This document shows, piece after piece, positions 20,976-29,633 of a stretch of DNA of 64,000 bases. Positions within the stretch are counted from its first letter, which is position 1. Every line of letters starts with the position of its first letter. The translations under genes and the position numbers were made by a program. The DNA comes from a virus: positions 1 to 64,000 of the IMG/VR virus record IMGVR_UViG_3300032307_000516; one strand, 5' to 3'. A model generated the notes under the pieces. That model had not been told where the DNA came from. It did no database searches and worked only from the letters and a program-made list of their open reading frames with translations.

Positions 20976-21785
20976 ATGCTAAAACATCTAAGAGACTTTA
21001 AAAACTTCCTAAACGAATCTATAAGAATAGAGAAAGTAGATCCTGCGTCATATCAAGACGAGACTGTTACTGCTTTACCGTATTCAAAACTCATAGATGA
21101 AAATCGACAAGCGTTTCTTAAAAAAGTTGTAAGAATATCAGAGGATTTAGGAATAGATCCTTTATGGCTTATGCACACTATTTTTCATGAAAGCGAATTC
21201 GATCCAAAGAAAAAAGATAGGATGTCTGGAGCAGTTGGGCTTTTATCTTTTATGCCTTTAGTTATACAAAAATTTATAGATACAGAAAGCGGTAAAACTT
21301 TAACTCCCAATGATGTTCTACAGATGTCCAATATCGATCAACTAGATATTATTAGATCTTTTTATAAGGCCTGGTTCGAAAGAATGAGACTAAAAAAACC
21401 TATAGTAGCTGGAGATTTTGCAGCAATTACTTTTTATCCTGCAGTAATAAAAAAAGATTGGGAGTGGGAATTTCCGGATTATATTGTAGAAAAGAATAAC
21501 CAAATGTTTAAATCGTTCCCGTCAGGGGGTAGAACAAAGAAAGATTACTATGAATATATCGATCAGGTTTTTAAAAACGATAAAGAATATAGTGATTTTA
21601 GCGATAGACTACTAGGTAATTTTACAGGAGCTATAGCTGAGCCTGGAGAATATGAAAATAAAAAACCTTTAGAATATTATAGAGAACTTCTTACAAGTAT
21701 AGAAGACCCGGTTCTTAGTCAACAATCTCAAGCACAACTACAGGACCAACAAGAGACTGAAAAATTTAAACAATCAGACAAATAA
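20976..21785 (+). CDS. Soluble lytic transglycosylase-like protein with capsid-targeting-like N-terminus
   Basis: 269 residues. IFHESEFDPKKKD with Glu72, then SGAVGLLSFMP, is the ES...(A)GL.Q.MP pattern of SLT transglycosylases (Gln replaced by Ser). The N-terminus MLKHLRDFKNFLNES belongs to the shared leader family and follows a GGATATATAA box. A peptidoglycan enzyme carried inside the head and ejected with DNA would help entry; the packaging part is inference. Confidence 0.7.
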   Translation: MLKHLRDFKNFLNESIRIEKVDPASYQDETVTALPYSKLIDENRQAFLKKVVRISEDLGIDPLWLMHTIFHESEFDPKKKDRMSGAVGLLSFMPLVIQKFIDTESGKTLTPNDVLQMSNIDQLDIIRSFYKAWFERMRLKKPIVAGDFAAITFYPAVIKKDWEWEFPDYIVEKNNQMFKSFPSGGRTKKDYYEYIDQVFKNDKEYSDFSDRLLGNFTGAIAEPGEYENKKPLEYYRELLTSIEDPVLSQQSQAQLQDQQETEKFKQSDK

Positions 21786-21796
21786 AAAACGAAGCT

Positions 21797-22063
21797 ATGA
21801 AATTTATTACTAATTTTTTTAAAAAACTGTTTGGTAAAACAGAAAAAAATATCGAAGATAAAGATATCGATATCAGAATAGAAATATGGGAGCCACCAAA
21901 GAATGTTGAGATCTATCAAGAAATAAGAGAAGATCACGAAAAATCCCAAGTAGAATTAAAACCAAAAAAGAAAAAACCTTCTAAGCCAAGAGCTAAAAAA
22001 GAGGATAATTCTAAACCAGTTGAAGCTCCTAAAAAAACCACAAGAAAGAAAAAATCGGAGTAA
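21797..22063 (+). CDS. Small Lys-rich protein
   Basis: 88 residues: an amphipathic start (MKFITNFFKKLFGKTEKN), an acidic middle and a highly basic tail (PKKKKPSKPRAKK, TTRKKK). The tail suggests DNA binding. No family recognised. Confidence 0.5.
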   Translation: MKFITNFFKKLFGKTEKNIEDKDIDIRIEIWEPPKNVEIYQEIREDHEKSQVELKPKKKKPSKPRAKKEDNSKPVEAPKKTTRKKKSE

Positions 22064-22068
22064 TTCTT

Positions 22069-22101
22069 GGAACTTTTTAAGTCTTAGTTATATAATAATA
22101 G
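22069..22101 (+). promoter_or_regulatory. GGAACTT-N15-TATAATA promoter
   Basis: GGAACTT (22069-22075), 15 nt, TATAATAATAG (22091-22101), upstream of a structured leader. Confidence 0.6.
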
Positions 22102-22178
22102 AACTAGAGGTTTCTAGTCACTTCCCGGTCAACAAACCGTAGAGCTTTCAGAAATGGACGCAAAGGAAGGGGCCAAAT
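22102..22178 (+). promoter_or_regulatory. Structured 5' leader of the Zn-ribbon protein
   Basis: CTAGA/TCTAG hairpin, then CTTCC (pairing with GGAAG at the 3' side) enclosing CGGT/ACCG. The 3' half contains TGGACGCAAAGG and the loop side CAAACC, which recall the conserved boxes of c-di-GMP-I riboswitches, but the central hairpin is wrong for that class. A novel leader RNA is as likely. Confidence 0.35.
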
Positions 22179-22190
22179 AAAATAATCTTT

Positions 22191-23039
22191 ATGTATTATT
22201 CAACGCCAAGTGGGATGTCGCAGTGTACTGCTAGCATCACAAGAAACAGAAACAGAGCCAAAATTTATGGCGATTCCATCTATCTGAAAGATGGAGAGAA
22301 CTTCGAGATTGAATTATTCAATCCAACCACAGCAAGGGTACTTGCGAAAATCACTATCAACGGTAAGTCAATTTCAAATTCAGGAATTGTATTAAAGCCA
22401 GGGGAAAGAGTTTACCTTGAAAGATTTATTGATTCCAACAATAAATTTGTTTTTGAAACCTACGAGGTTGAAAAATCTAACGAGGCTTTAAATGCTATTG
22501 TAGACAATGGATTAATCAAGATTGAGTTTTTTAACGAGATCACATTAAATTCTGGTTTTACCCTACAAGGATCAACAGGGTTTGGATCAACGATAACAAC
22601 CCTTGGTACTAATTATCAGTATACCTCACAAGGTCCTATTGGTACTGTTGGTCCTAGTGGTACAATAGGATTAAATAGTATAACTAACGATTCTTATTTC
22701 AATAATTCAACACTTACTGCATCTTTTGGAGGAACAACATCGAATAATATTTTCGTTACTACTTCAATGATAAATGAATCTATTAAGGGATCCAACGAAA
22801 GTAATTCTAAAGGAATTGAAACAGGAAGAATTGAGAAAGGTGAATCTAGCGAACAATCTTTCTCAACTACTAATGGTAATTTTAGCTATTTTCCTACAAC
22901 AACTATTTCTTATCGATTGTTACCAACTTCAGCAAAACCAGTAGAGACTTCTGAAATTAGAAACTATTGTACTGGATGTGGATCTAGAATAAAGAAATCC
23001 AGCTGGAAATTCTGCCCTTCGTGCGGTGAAAAATTCTAA
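22191..23039 (+). CDS. Probable virion protein with C-terminal zinc ribbon
   Basis: 282 residues. A beta-rich N-terminal part (residues 15-120) is followed by Gly/Ser/Thr-rich sequence with short Gly-X-Y stretches. The last 25 residues hold two CxxC pairs (YCTGCGSR and FCPSCGEK), a double zinc ribbon. It has its own promoter and a structured leader. Confidence 0.6.
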   Translation: MYYSTPSGMSQCTASITRNRNRAKIYGDSIYLKDGENFEIELFNPTTARVLAKITINGKSISNSGIVLKPGERVYLERFIDSNNKFVFETYEVEKSNEALNAIVDNGLIKIEFFNEITLNSGFTLQGSTGFGSTITTLGTNYQYTSQGPIGTVGPSGTIGLNSITNDSYFNNSTLTASFGGTTSNNIFVTTSMINESIKGSNESNSKGIETGRIEKGESSEQSFSTTNGNFSYFPTTTISYRLLPTSAKPVETSEIRNYCTGCGSRIKKSSWKFCPSCGEKF

Positions 23040-23054
23040 ACCTTACTACACAAA

Positions 23055-23086
23055 AAACCCAGGAGAGATCCTGGGTTTGTAGTTTT
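23055..23086. terminator. Bidirectional terminator between convergent genes
   Basis: AAACCCAGGA, loop GAGA, TCCTGGGTTT; T-rich on both flanks in the respective strands. Confidence 0.8.
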
Positions 23087-23874
23087 TATAGGTATTGTGA
23101 CCAGTCGTTAGCCATTTCAGCTTGAGAAATCTCCATATCAGTATAAGGTCTAATATTTTGTAATGGAGTTCCTTGGTAAGACATATAAGCATCTTTAGGA
23201 ACTGGGATTTGATATTGAGGTTCTCCTCCATATCCTCCGTACATACTAGCAGAAGCAGTAGATGGCATAGATCCAGTTTTAGGACCAAACATCCATTCAG
23301 TAAATTTAACACCAGTTTTTAAATTTCTTGCCTCTTTTTTAAGTGCTCTAATTTTTGAAGTATCTTTAGCTAGATTAGTAAGATGAGCACCTCCGTTAGT
23401 AACGAATTTTTTTAGAGATCCTAACATTTTACCAGTATAAGGCGCTATACCAGCGAACTTTGAAGTAAATTTAGCACTTTTAAAAAAAGCTGCTATTTTC
23501 GGGAAGAATTTTGCTACTAGATTTACCAATGGTTTTAGGATTGATCCTCCGATTGCTGCACCTTTTCCTAAAGCTTTAACAAGTAATGTACCACCAGCTC
23601 CGATGTATTGTCCGAAAATTGGAATTAATCCTATAGCACAAAGTCCTGCTAGAAGATATTCTCCCTGTTTAGCGTAAGAAACTAAGTTAATTCCCTCTGC
23701 TACCGAACCAACACCTGGAATCAAAGCTGCGAAGTCTAATACTGTATTATACCAATGCTCTAGTAATTGTGGATCCTCCGAATTGAGATAATCTAATGAT
23801 TCTTTTATCTGTTGAGGAGAAAAATGTATTTTGTTCTCTGATATAAATTGGTCTATAGACAATAAATTCTCCAT
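23086..23874 (-). CDS. Hydrophobic, Gly-rich protein with capsid-targeting-like N-terminus
   Basis: 262 residues on the minus strand. Begins MENLLSIDQFISENK. Residues about 45-130 contain several Gly-rich hydrophobic stretches (IPGVGSVAEGINLV, AGLCAIGLIPIFG, GAAIGGSILKPLVNLVAKFFP) that look like membrane-inserting segments of pore-forming or penetration proteins. The C-terminus is Tyr/Gly/Pro-rich. An ejected membrane-acting protein is inference. Confidence 0.6.
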   Translation of the reverse strand: MENLLSIDQFISENKIHFSPQQIKESLDYLNSEDPQLLEHWYNTVLDFAALIPGVGSVAEGINLVSYAKQGEYLLAGLCAIGLIPIFGQYIGAGGTLLVKALGKGAAIGGSILKPLVNLVAKFFPKIAAFFKSAKFTSKFAGIAPYTGKMLGSLKKFVTNGGAHLTNLAKDTSKIRALKKEARNLKTGVKFTEWMFGPKTGSMPSTASASMYGGYGGEPQYQIPVPKDAYMSYQGTPLQNIRPYTDMEISQAEMANDWSQYL

Positions 23875-23936
23875 GAATTTTTTATTTTATATATCCCTGA
23901 TTCGAATCTTTTACATTTAGATACACTATAAATATC

Positions 23937-24293
23937 ATGTTATACAGATCAAATAAGATTTACGTCGACGATTCCTCAATACACGGGAGAGGAGTTTTTT
24001 GTTCCGATACAATAAAGCAAGGAGAAATTCTAGAGGAGTGCCACTTTTTCTTGGTTCCTCCTGGATTAGAATATCCAGCTATTTTACATGATCATTTTTT
24101 TAGCTGGCCAAAAAGGGGAGAGGGATTATGTATATGCCTTGGTTTTGGAAGCATATTTAATCATTCAGATTCGGGATTTAATGCAGACTGGGAAACAGAC
24201 ACACAGAAAAATAAAATAATATTTTTTGCTACACGAGAAATAAATCCAGGGGAAGAAATATTTACAAATTATCAAAAGCCTGGAAATATCTAA
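23937..24293 (+). CDS. SET-domain protein (putative lysine methyltransferase)
   Basis: 118 residues, essentially a bare SET domain. IHGRGVF (residues 15-21) gives the G-x-G SAM-binding turn, FGSIFNHSD (70-78) the NHS core, and GEEIFTNY (105-112) the terminal E...Y catalytic motif. Pre- and post-SET zinc clusters are absent, as in many bacterial and viral SET proteins. It could methylate a virion or host protein. Confidence 0.85.
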   Translation: MLYRSNKIYVDDSSIHGRGVFCSDTIKQGEILEECHFFLVPPGLEYPAILHDHFFSWPKRGEGLCICLGFGSIFNHSDSGFNADWETDTQKNKIIFFATREINPGEEIFTNYQKPGNI

Positions 24294-24298
24294 GGAAA

Positions 24299-24332
24299 CA
24301 TTTTTTTATAAACAAAATAATAGTTACATTTA
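24299..24332 (+). promoter_or_regulatory. Promoter CATTTTTTTA-N16-TACATTTA
   Basis: Fourth instance of the promoter that drives the three tRNA attenuators; 16-nt spacing kept. Drives 24352. Confidence 0.65.
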
Positions 24333-24351
24333 CACTAATAAAATAATCGAT

Positions 24352-24621
24352 ATGGACATGGATAACATAAAAAAACTCCAAGATTTAGAAGATCAAATCG
24401 ATGAACTCTATGATGAACAATCGAGAAAACTCTATAATTATATAGAGACGATGGGTGAAAAAGCTTTCGAAGAAGGAAGCCCTTTATATAAATTTAGAGA
24501 CTCAGATCTTTTTGAGAGATTGATTAATCATTTTGAACAATTGGAGGAATACGAGAAGTGTGCATTTTTAGTAAAGGCATCTTGGAATATTAAAAGATCT
24601 ATAATAGAGAGCCTTCTCTAA
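24352..24621 (+). CDS. Hypothetical acidic helical protein
   Basis: 89 residues, predicted mostly alpha-helical (MDMDNIKKLQDLEDQIDELY). No family recognised. Its promoter is the early-type CATTTTTTTA class shared with the tRNA operons. Confidence 0.55.
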   Translation: MDMDNIKKLQDLEDQIDELYDEQSRKLYNYIETMGEKAFEEGSPLYKFRDSDLFERLINHFEQLEEYEKCAFLVKASWNIKRSIIESLL

Positions 24622-24627
24622 AAACTT

Positions 24628-24659
24628 GGAAACTTATTTGCTACTTTCTACTATAAATA
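24628..24659 (+). promoter_or_regulatory. GGAAACT-N17-TATAAATA promoter
   Basis: GGAAACTT (24628-24635) and TATAAATA (24652-24659). The -10 equals the T4 late-promoter octamer recognised by gp55; the next start codon is 5 bp away. Confidence 0.6.
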
Positions 24660-24663
24660 TAGT

Positions 24664-24942
24664 ATGGAAAGGGGCAAAAAATATATCAAAAGATCTGCTG
24701 ATGGTAGATATTTTGTTTACATAGAAAAACCTGAATACATTATTGATAAGGAGAAGAAAACAAAGCTATGGCTTTCTTCTCCTTTTTTGTTTTCTGAGGC
24801 ATTCGACGATAATCCAATCGAAGCAGAAAAAACCCTAAATGCTCTTATTGAATGGAACGAGGAATCTCAGGACTTTGAGTCTTGTTCTAAACTTCTTAAT
24901 CTTAAGAGAAGTTTTCAAAATAATTCAAAACCGTTGAATTAA
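24664..24942 (+). CDS. Hypothetical protein
   Basis: 92 residues with a small mixed alpha/beta composition. Start is 4 bp after the late-type promoter box, so its mRNA would be nearly leaderless. Unknown family. Confidence 0.5.
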   Translation: MERGKKYIKRSADGRYFVYIEKPEYIIDKEKKTKLWLSSPFLFSEAFDDNPIEAEKTLNALIEWNEESQDFESCSKLLNLKRSFQNNSKPLN

Positions 24943-24977
24943 AACGGTTTAATGAGGGTATAATAAAGAAAATACTT

Positions 24978-25283
24978 ATGGAAGAAATTTTTGAAAGTGA
25001 AAATTTGCTCTGTGGAAGAATGATTTCTTATTCAAAATCTTCTTACCGAAACCAGTTCCCCGAAAATGAGGTTTACTTCAATGCAAACATCTTTGTTTTA
25101 GGAGAGGGTAAAGTTTGGTATGGTGATATTGATGTTACTAAGGATAAGGAAAAATTGGAAAATATAGCAAGTGAAATTGGGAAAGACTTATACATCCTTA
25201 GAGAAATGGATGGAAGATTTGGAAATGAAGAATTAAAAGACTCTGAAATTATTACTAGAGCAATGTGTAAAATAACTAAATAA
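24978..25283 (+). CDS. Hypothetical protein
   Basis: 101 residues, mixed alpha/beta (RMISYSKSSYRN, KVWYGDIDVTKDKEKL). Preceded by GTATAATAAAG (24958-24968). It precedes uvsX by 10 bp and may be co-transcribed with the recombination block. Confidence 0.5.
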   Translation: MEEIFESENLLCGRMISYSKSSYRNQFPENEVYFNANIFVLGEGKVWYGDIDVTKDKEKLENIASEIGKDLYILREMDGRFGNEELKDSEIITRAMCKITK

Positions 25284-25293
25284 GAAAAATAAG

Positions 25294-26466
25294 ATGGCAA
25301 AAAAAGAATTTTCGTTTACAGAATTAGACAAAGCCCTTTCGAAGATCGATGGATTTGAAATGGGGTCAATTTTAGAAAATAATGATTTCTCCGAAGTCGG
25401 AGATTGGATTCCTACAGGTAACTATTTATTAAATGCTCAATTATCTGGTACTTTGTTCGGGGGTATTGCAAATAATAGATCAATGGGTATTGCAGGAGAT
25501 CCACAGACTGGTAAATCATTCTTATGTATGAATATCGTAAGAGAAGCACAGAAAAAAGGATACAACGTAATTTATTGTGATACCGAAGGTGCTATTGATA
25601 AGTCAGGAGCAAAAAAATTCGGTATCGATACTAATACAGTACGTTACCAACCTATCAAGACTATCTCAGATTTTAAAGTATTTGTTGCTAACTTGGTAGA
25701 CAAGGTTAAAGCATACAGAAAAGACGGAGCAGATCCTAAAATTGCTATCATTCTAGATTCACTTGGTATGTTATCAACAGATAAAGAAACTGGTGATGCT
25801 TTAAAAGGAAAAAGCGTAATGGATATGGGTATTAGATCTAAGGAATTAAGATCATTATTCAGAGTTATTACATTAGATCTTACAGCTGTTAAGATTCCAT
25901 TGATTTGTACAAACCACACGACTACAGGTAACATTGGAGGATTTATGCCAACGAAAGAAGCTGCTGGTGGTGACGGACCTATCTTCTCAATGAGTAATGT
26001 TATTATGCTTTCTAAAGCTCAGTTAAAAGAAGGAAGCGATAACACAAGAACTGGTATCGTTGTTACATCTACTCCAAAGAAAGCAAGATTTACTAGACCT
26101 TATCCTGTTAAATTCCACATTTCATTTATGAATGGTATGAATGCTTACGTTGGATTACAAGATTTTGTTTCTTGGGACATTTGCGGTATTGAGAGAGGAA
26201 AACTTGAAGTTGATAAGAAGACCGGAGAAATGGAATTTACACCTAATGCTTCATCAACACGTTGGGCAATTAAACACTTAGGAAAAACAGTTACCTCCTC
26301 ACAATTATTCTCCTCTGAAATATTTACTGATGAGGTTTTACATATGATTGACGAGAAAGCTATTAAGCCACATTTCTTATTACCAGATCTTTTCGATGAT
26401 AACGAATTAGCAATATTAGCTAATCCAGAGAGTGAAGAAGAAATAGAAGAGAATGGAGAAGAGTAA
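25294..26466 (+). CDS. uvsX: UvsX-like RecA-family recombinase
   Basis: 390 residues, the size of T4 UvsX. Walker A GDPQTGKS at 68-75, a DTEGAID stretch near 96-102, Walker B IAIILDSLG near 148-156, and an acidic C-terminus. It forms filaments on ssDNA and drives strand exchange for recombination-dependent replication. Followed in order by a helicase, gp47 and gp46, the T4-like recombination set. Confidence 0.92.
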   Translation: MAKKEFSFTELDKALSKIDGFEMGSILENNDFSEVGDWIPTGNYLLNAQLSGTLFGGIANNRSMGIAGDPQTGKSFLCMNIVREAQKKGYNVIYCDTEGAIDKSGAKKFGIDTNTVRYQPIKTISDFKVFVANLVDKVKAYRKDGADPKIAIILDSLGMLSTDKETGDALKGKSVMDMGIRSKELRSLFRVITLDLTAVKIPLICTNHTTTGNIGGFMPTKEAAGGDGPIFSMSNVIMLSKAQLKEGSDNTRTGIVVTSTPKKARFTRPYPVKFHISFMNGMNAYVGLQDFVSWDICGIERGKLEVDKKTGEMEFTPNASSTRWAIKHLGKTVTSSQLFSSEIFTDEVLHMIDEKAIKPHFLLPDLFDDNELAILANPESEEEIEENGEE

Positions 26467-26473
26467 ACTTAAA

Positions 26474-26746
26474 ATGAAATATCTTCTGGGTATATGGAAG
26501 GATCTTCCAGAATACCCAACAAAGGAAGATGTTATCTATGAGCTTAATTCATATCTAATTAAAGATGGAAGACCTGATGGGGAATTTTCAGATCAGACTT
26601 TCAATTCGTTTTTACCTGAGAATTGGGAAAATGAAAAATTTGGGGATATGGTAAAAGAATTAATAGAGACAGAGATTTTTGAGAAGACTGAAAAAACATT
26701 AGGAAATAAAAATTGGTACAAAATAAAGGATAACCCACACTATTAA
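26474..26746 (+). CDS. Small hypothetical protein in the recombination block
   Basis: About 90 residues. I choose the ATG at 26474, 8 bp after the uvsX stop; an upstream ATG at 26453 would overlap uvsX by 14 bp. It resembles a compact wHTH-size domain rich in Trp and Glu. Position suggests a recombination accessory factor. Confidence 0.5.
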   Translation: MKYLLGIWKDLPEYPTKEDVIYELNSYLIKDGRPDGEFSDQTFNSFLPENWENEKFGDMVKELIETEIFEKTEKTLGNKNWYKIKDNPHY

Positions 26747-26749
26747 AAA

Positions 26750-28051
26750 ATGCAGAATCAACACTTAGAAAATATTTGGTTTAAAGCGGTAATTGATAAT
26801 CCAGCTTATATTGAAGCAACTGAATCTAGCTACTTTAAGAATCCAGATTATCAAGAGGCTTTTAAAGTTGTAAAATCATTCTGGAAAAAATATCAGCAAA
26901 TTCCTAGCAAAAATCAAGTTAGGGAATCTGCTAAGCTTTTAAAGATTGAAGACAAACTTACTGATTCCCTATTGGAGTCTATGTGGTCTATATCATTAAG
27001 TGATTATGATCTAGATTGGTTACAACAAAACACTGAATCTTGGATAGAGTGGAAGACTCTCGAGAAAAGTGCGGTTGACTCTATTAATTACATTAAAAGT
27101 ACCGATGTAACTCCTGACAACATTAAAGATGTAATTAACACTTACAAATCCATCGTTGTTGACAGAAACAAGGTGGATTTCTCATTTGATATGGGATTAA
27201 ACTTTAATGATCCGGAAGCTCATAAACAATATGCTAACAGTACATTCTCCAGTGGATATGAATATATCGATTTCTGTCTGGGAGGAGGATTTTCTGCTAA
27301 ATCCCTGTATGTTCTATTAGGACAGCCAAAAGTTGGTAAAACATTATGGTTAGGTAATATTGCAACACAAGCAGTAAGGGCTTCTAATAATGTTGCTATC
27401 ATTACTCTAGAGCTTGGTGACAGAAAATACATGAAAAGATTAGGGTCTAATCTTTTAGGTATTAAAATGTCAGAATATAAGAACACAGCTGACAATGACG
27501 AGTTACTAAAGAAGAAAATTAGAAATATCGGATTTGACAATTTAGCAACTCCTGGTCAGTTGGTAGTAAAAGAATTCCCAACATCACAGGCATCTGCAAT
27601 TGACGTGGAAAACTGGCTTAGTAAAACTGAGCAGATAATGGGAATAAAATTTAAGATCGTTATTATAGACTACATTAATATTATGAAGAACTGGAGAAAT
27701 CCCAATTCAGAGAATACTTACATGAAGATCAAACAGATTGCAGAAGATCTTAGAGCTGCTGCACAAAGAAATGATTGGGCTATAGTAACTGCAACACAAA
27801 CAAAACAAAGCGAATTTGATGCTACAGATTTAAGTATGAATTCAGCATCAGAATCATCTGGGCTAGTAGCTACTGTTGATGGTATGTTTGGTATTATCCA
27901 AGATCCGTTAATGTATACCGCAGGTGAATATAAATTAAAGCTACTAGCAAACAGGGACGAAGGTTATAAAAACTCATACAAGAAATTCTTGGTTGATTAC
28001 AATTTTATGAGAATCTCAGAAGATCCCAATTCTCAAATAATGAATGATTGA
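26750..28051 (+). CDS. 41: Replicative DNA helicase, DnaB/gp41 family
   Basis: 433 residues. Helical N-terminal domain, then RecA-type core with Walker A GQPKVGKT (191-198), Walker B FKIVIIDYINIM near 302-313 and the ATATQTKQS sensor (H4-like) region near 345. This hexameric 5'-3' helicase would unwind the phage fork. Its stop overlaps the next start (TGATG). Confidence 0.9.
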   Translation: MQNQHLENIWFKAVIDNPAYIEATESSYFKNPDYQEAFKVVKSFWKKYQQIPSKNQVRESAKLLKIEDKLTDSLLESMWSISLSDYDLDWLQQNTESWIEWKTLEKSAVDSINYIKSTDVTPDNIKDVINTYKSIVVDRNKVDFSFDMGLNFNDPEAHKQYANSTFSSGYEYIDFCLGGGFSAKSLYVLLGQPKVGKTLWLGNIATQAVRASNNVAIITLELGDRKYMKRLGSNLLGIKMSEYKNTADNDELLKKKIRNIGFDNLATPGQLVVKEFPTSQASAIDVENWLSKTEQIMGIKFKIVIIDYINIMKNWRNPNSENTYMKIKQIAEDLRAAAQRNDWAIVTATQTKQSEFDATDLSMNSASESSGLVATVDGMFGIIQDPLMYTAGEYKLKLLANRDEGYKNSYKKFLVDYNFMRISEDPNSQIMND

Positions 28052-28524
28052 TGAAAAAACAAAAAAAACTGATTGAAGATGATGCGAACGATCTTGACTT
28101 AAATCCAGAGATTGAGGATATAGAATCCAAAAACGTAGAATTAGAAGAATTCGAGGTTAACCCTAATCTAGACTATAGAAGTTTACAATCTACAGTCACT
28201 TACGAAGATGAGGAATATTTACATTCAGTTAAGCTGAATGATAAGATAGATGAGATCTTTTTAAAATCAAGATGGACAGTTATTAGTCCGAGTAAAAAGA
28301 TTCCTAAAGATCTTATTCCTTTAATATTCCAGGACATCCTTAAGGAATTAGAAGAAACTGAATTCACAATGGTAGAGAAATTTGTTGCAATATGTGACTA
28401 TACAGCTATTAATTACCAGAAAGCTTATGAATCTATCCATATGAAATATAAAGAGCTTATAGTTCAAGAAATGGACCAAAAATATGGGATTCTAGGCAAG
28501 AAAGGTATTAAAAAAATATTTTAA
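28051..28524 (+). CDS. Hypothetical replication-block protein
   Basis: 157 residues; ATG at 28051 overlaps the helicase stop (an in-frame TTG lies one codon earlier). Acidic, disordered first third, helical remainder. No family recognised; the position between helicase and gp47 suggests a helicase-loader or accessory role, unproven. Confidence 0.5.
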   Translation: MKKQKKLIEDDANDLDLNPEIEDIESKNVELEEFEVNPNLDYRSLQSTVTYEDEEYLHSVKLNDKIDEIFLKSRWTVISPSKKIPKDLIPLIFQDILKELEETEFTMVEKFVAICDYTAINYQKAYESIHMKYKELIVQEMDQKYGILGKKGIKKIF

Positions 28525-29633
28525 TGTTAGATTTTCCAAAAATAAAGAGAGTAATTTTTATTACTGATACTCACTTAGGTGTAAGAAACAACTCTAACGA
28601 CTGGATAGAGATACATGAGGATTATTTTAAAAATTGGTTCATTCCATTATGTAAGAAGATTTATAGACCGGGAGACTGTTTAGTTCATCTCGGGGATGTT
28701 TATGATAGTAGGCAATCATTAAATCTTAGGGTACTTAATCTTGGAATAGATATTTTCGAAGAATTATCTGGTATCTTTAAAGACGGTATTTTTATAATAT
28801 GCGGAAACCATGACATTTATGGTAAAAATACCAACGAGGTTAACTCATTAAAATCTCTAAAATGGATCCCAAGAATTAAAATATTCGAAGAACCTGAAAC
28901 GATCCAGATGGGTCCAAAGAAAGTTTTCTTGATGCCATGGAGAAAAGATCACGAAGCAGAAAGAGAAACACTATCACAAGCAGAAAAACATGATTATATG
29001 TTCTGTCACACTGACGTAAAGGGACTTATGTTTAATAAGTTTGTTAGAATTGAAGCAGGACTTGAATATTCTGATATGGATAAATTTGAAAGAGTTTATT
29101 CTGGACATATACATTACTCACAAACATTTGGAAAAATGAGAATGCTCGGATCCCCGTATCAATTAACAAGATCTGATACAGATAATGCTAAAGGTATTAC
29201 AGTTTTAGATCTAGAAACAGGATTTGAAGAATACTACGAAAATAAATATTCTCCAAGATTTGTGAGAATGGCATTTGAACAAGTATTGAATTCTACGCCA
29301 TTAGAGTTAAATCCTATTTTTAAAAACAATTTTATAGACATATTAGTAGATCCTGAGGTTGCAGTTAAAGCACCACTGGGATTATTAACCGAATATGTTA
29401 ATCCTCCACTCAAGATATCCTTTACTCCTATTACTAATAACGAACAGGAAGTAGTAGATGAAGGATTTCACGATTTGGAAGGTAAGAGCTTTTCCATATT
29501 AGACTTGACACAATTGTATCTAGATAAATGCAATTATGAGGATGATAAGAAAACTAAGATTTATAAAGCGATAGAAAAACTTTTACATAAGGTTTCAGTC
29601 AAAGTAGAAGAAGATGAAGATACAGAAGATTGA
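28524..29633 (+). CDS. 47: SbcD/Mre11-like nuclease, T4 gp47 family
   Basis: 369 residues. Metallophosphoesterase motifs in order: ITDTHLG (13-19), HLGDVYDSR (near 57), CGNHDIYG (near 93), FCHTD (near 156), YSGHIHYSQ (near 193). With gp46 it forms the end-processing nuclease that prepares recombinogenic 3' ends. Overlaps gp46 by 20 bp. Confidence 0.93.
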   Translation: MLDFPKIKRVIFITDTHLGVRNNSNDWIEIHEDYFKNWFIPLCKKIYRPGDCLVHLGDVYDSRQSLNLRVLNLGIDIFEELSGIFKDGIFIICGNHDIYGKNTNEVNSLKSLKWIPRIKIFEEPETIQMGPKKVFLMPWRKDHEAERETLSQAEKHDYMFCHTDVKGLMFNKFVRIEAGLEYSDMDKFERVYSGHIHYSQTFGKMRMLGSPYQLTRSDTDNAKGITVLDLETGFEEYYENKYSPRFVRMAFEQVLNSTPLELNPIFKNNFIDILVDPEVAVKAPLGLLTEYVNPPLKISFTPITNNEQEVVDEGFHDLEGKSFSILDLTQLYLDKCNYEDDKKTKIYKAIEKLLHKVSVKVEEDEDTED

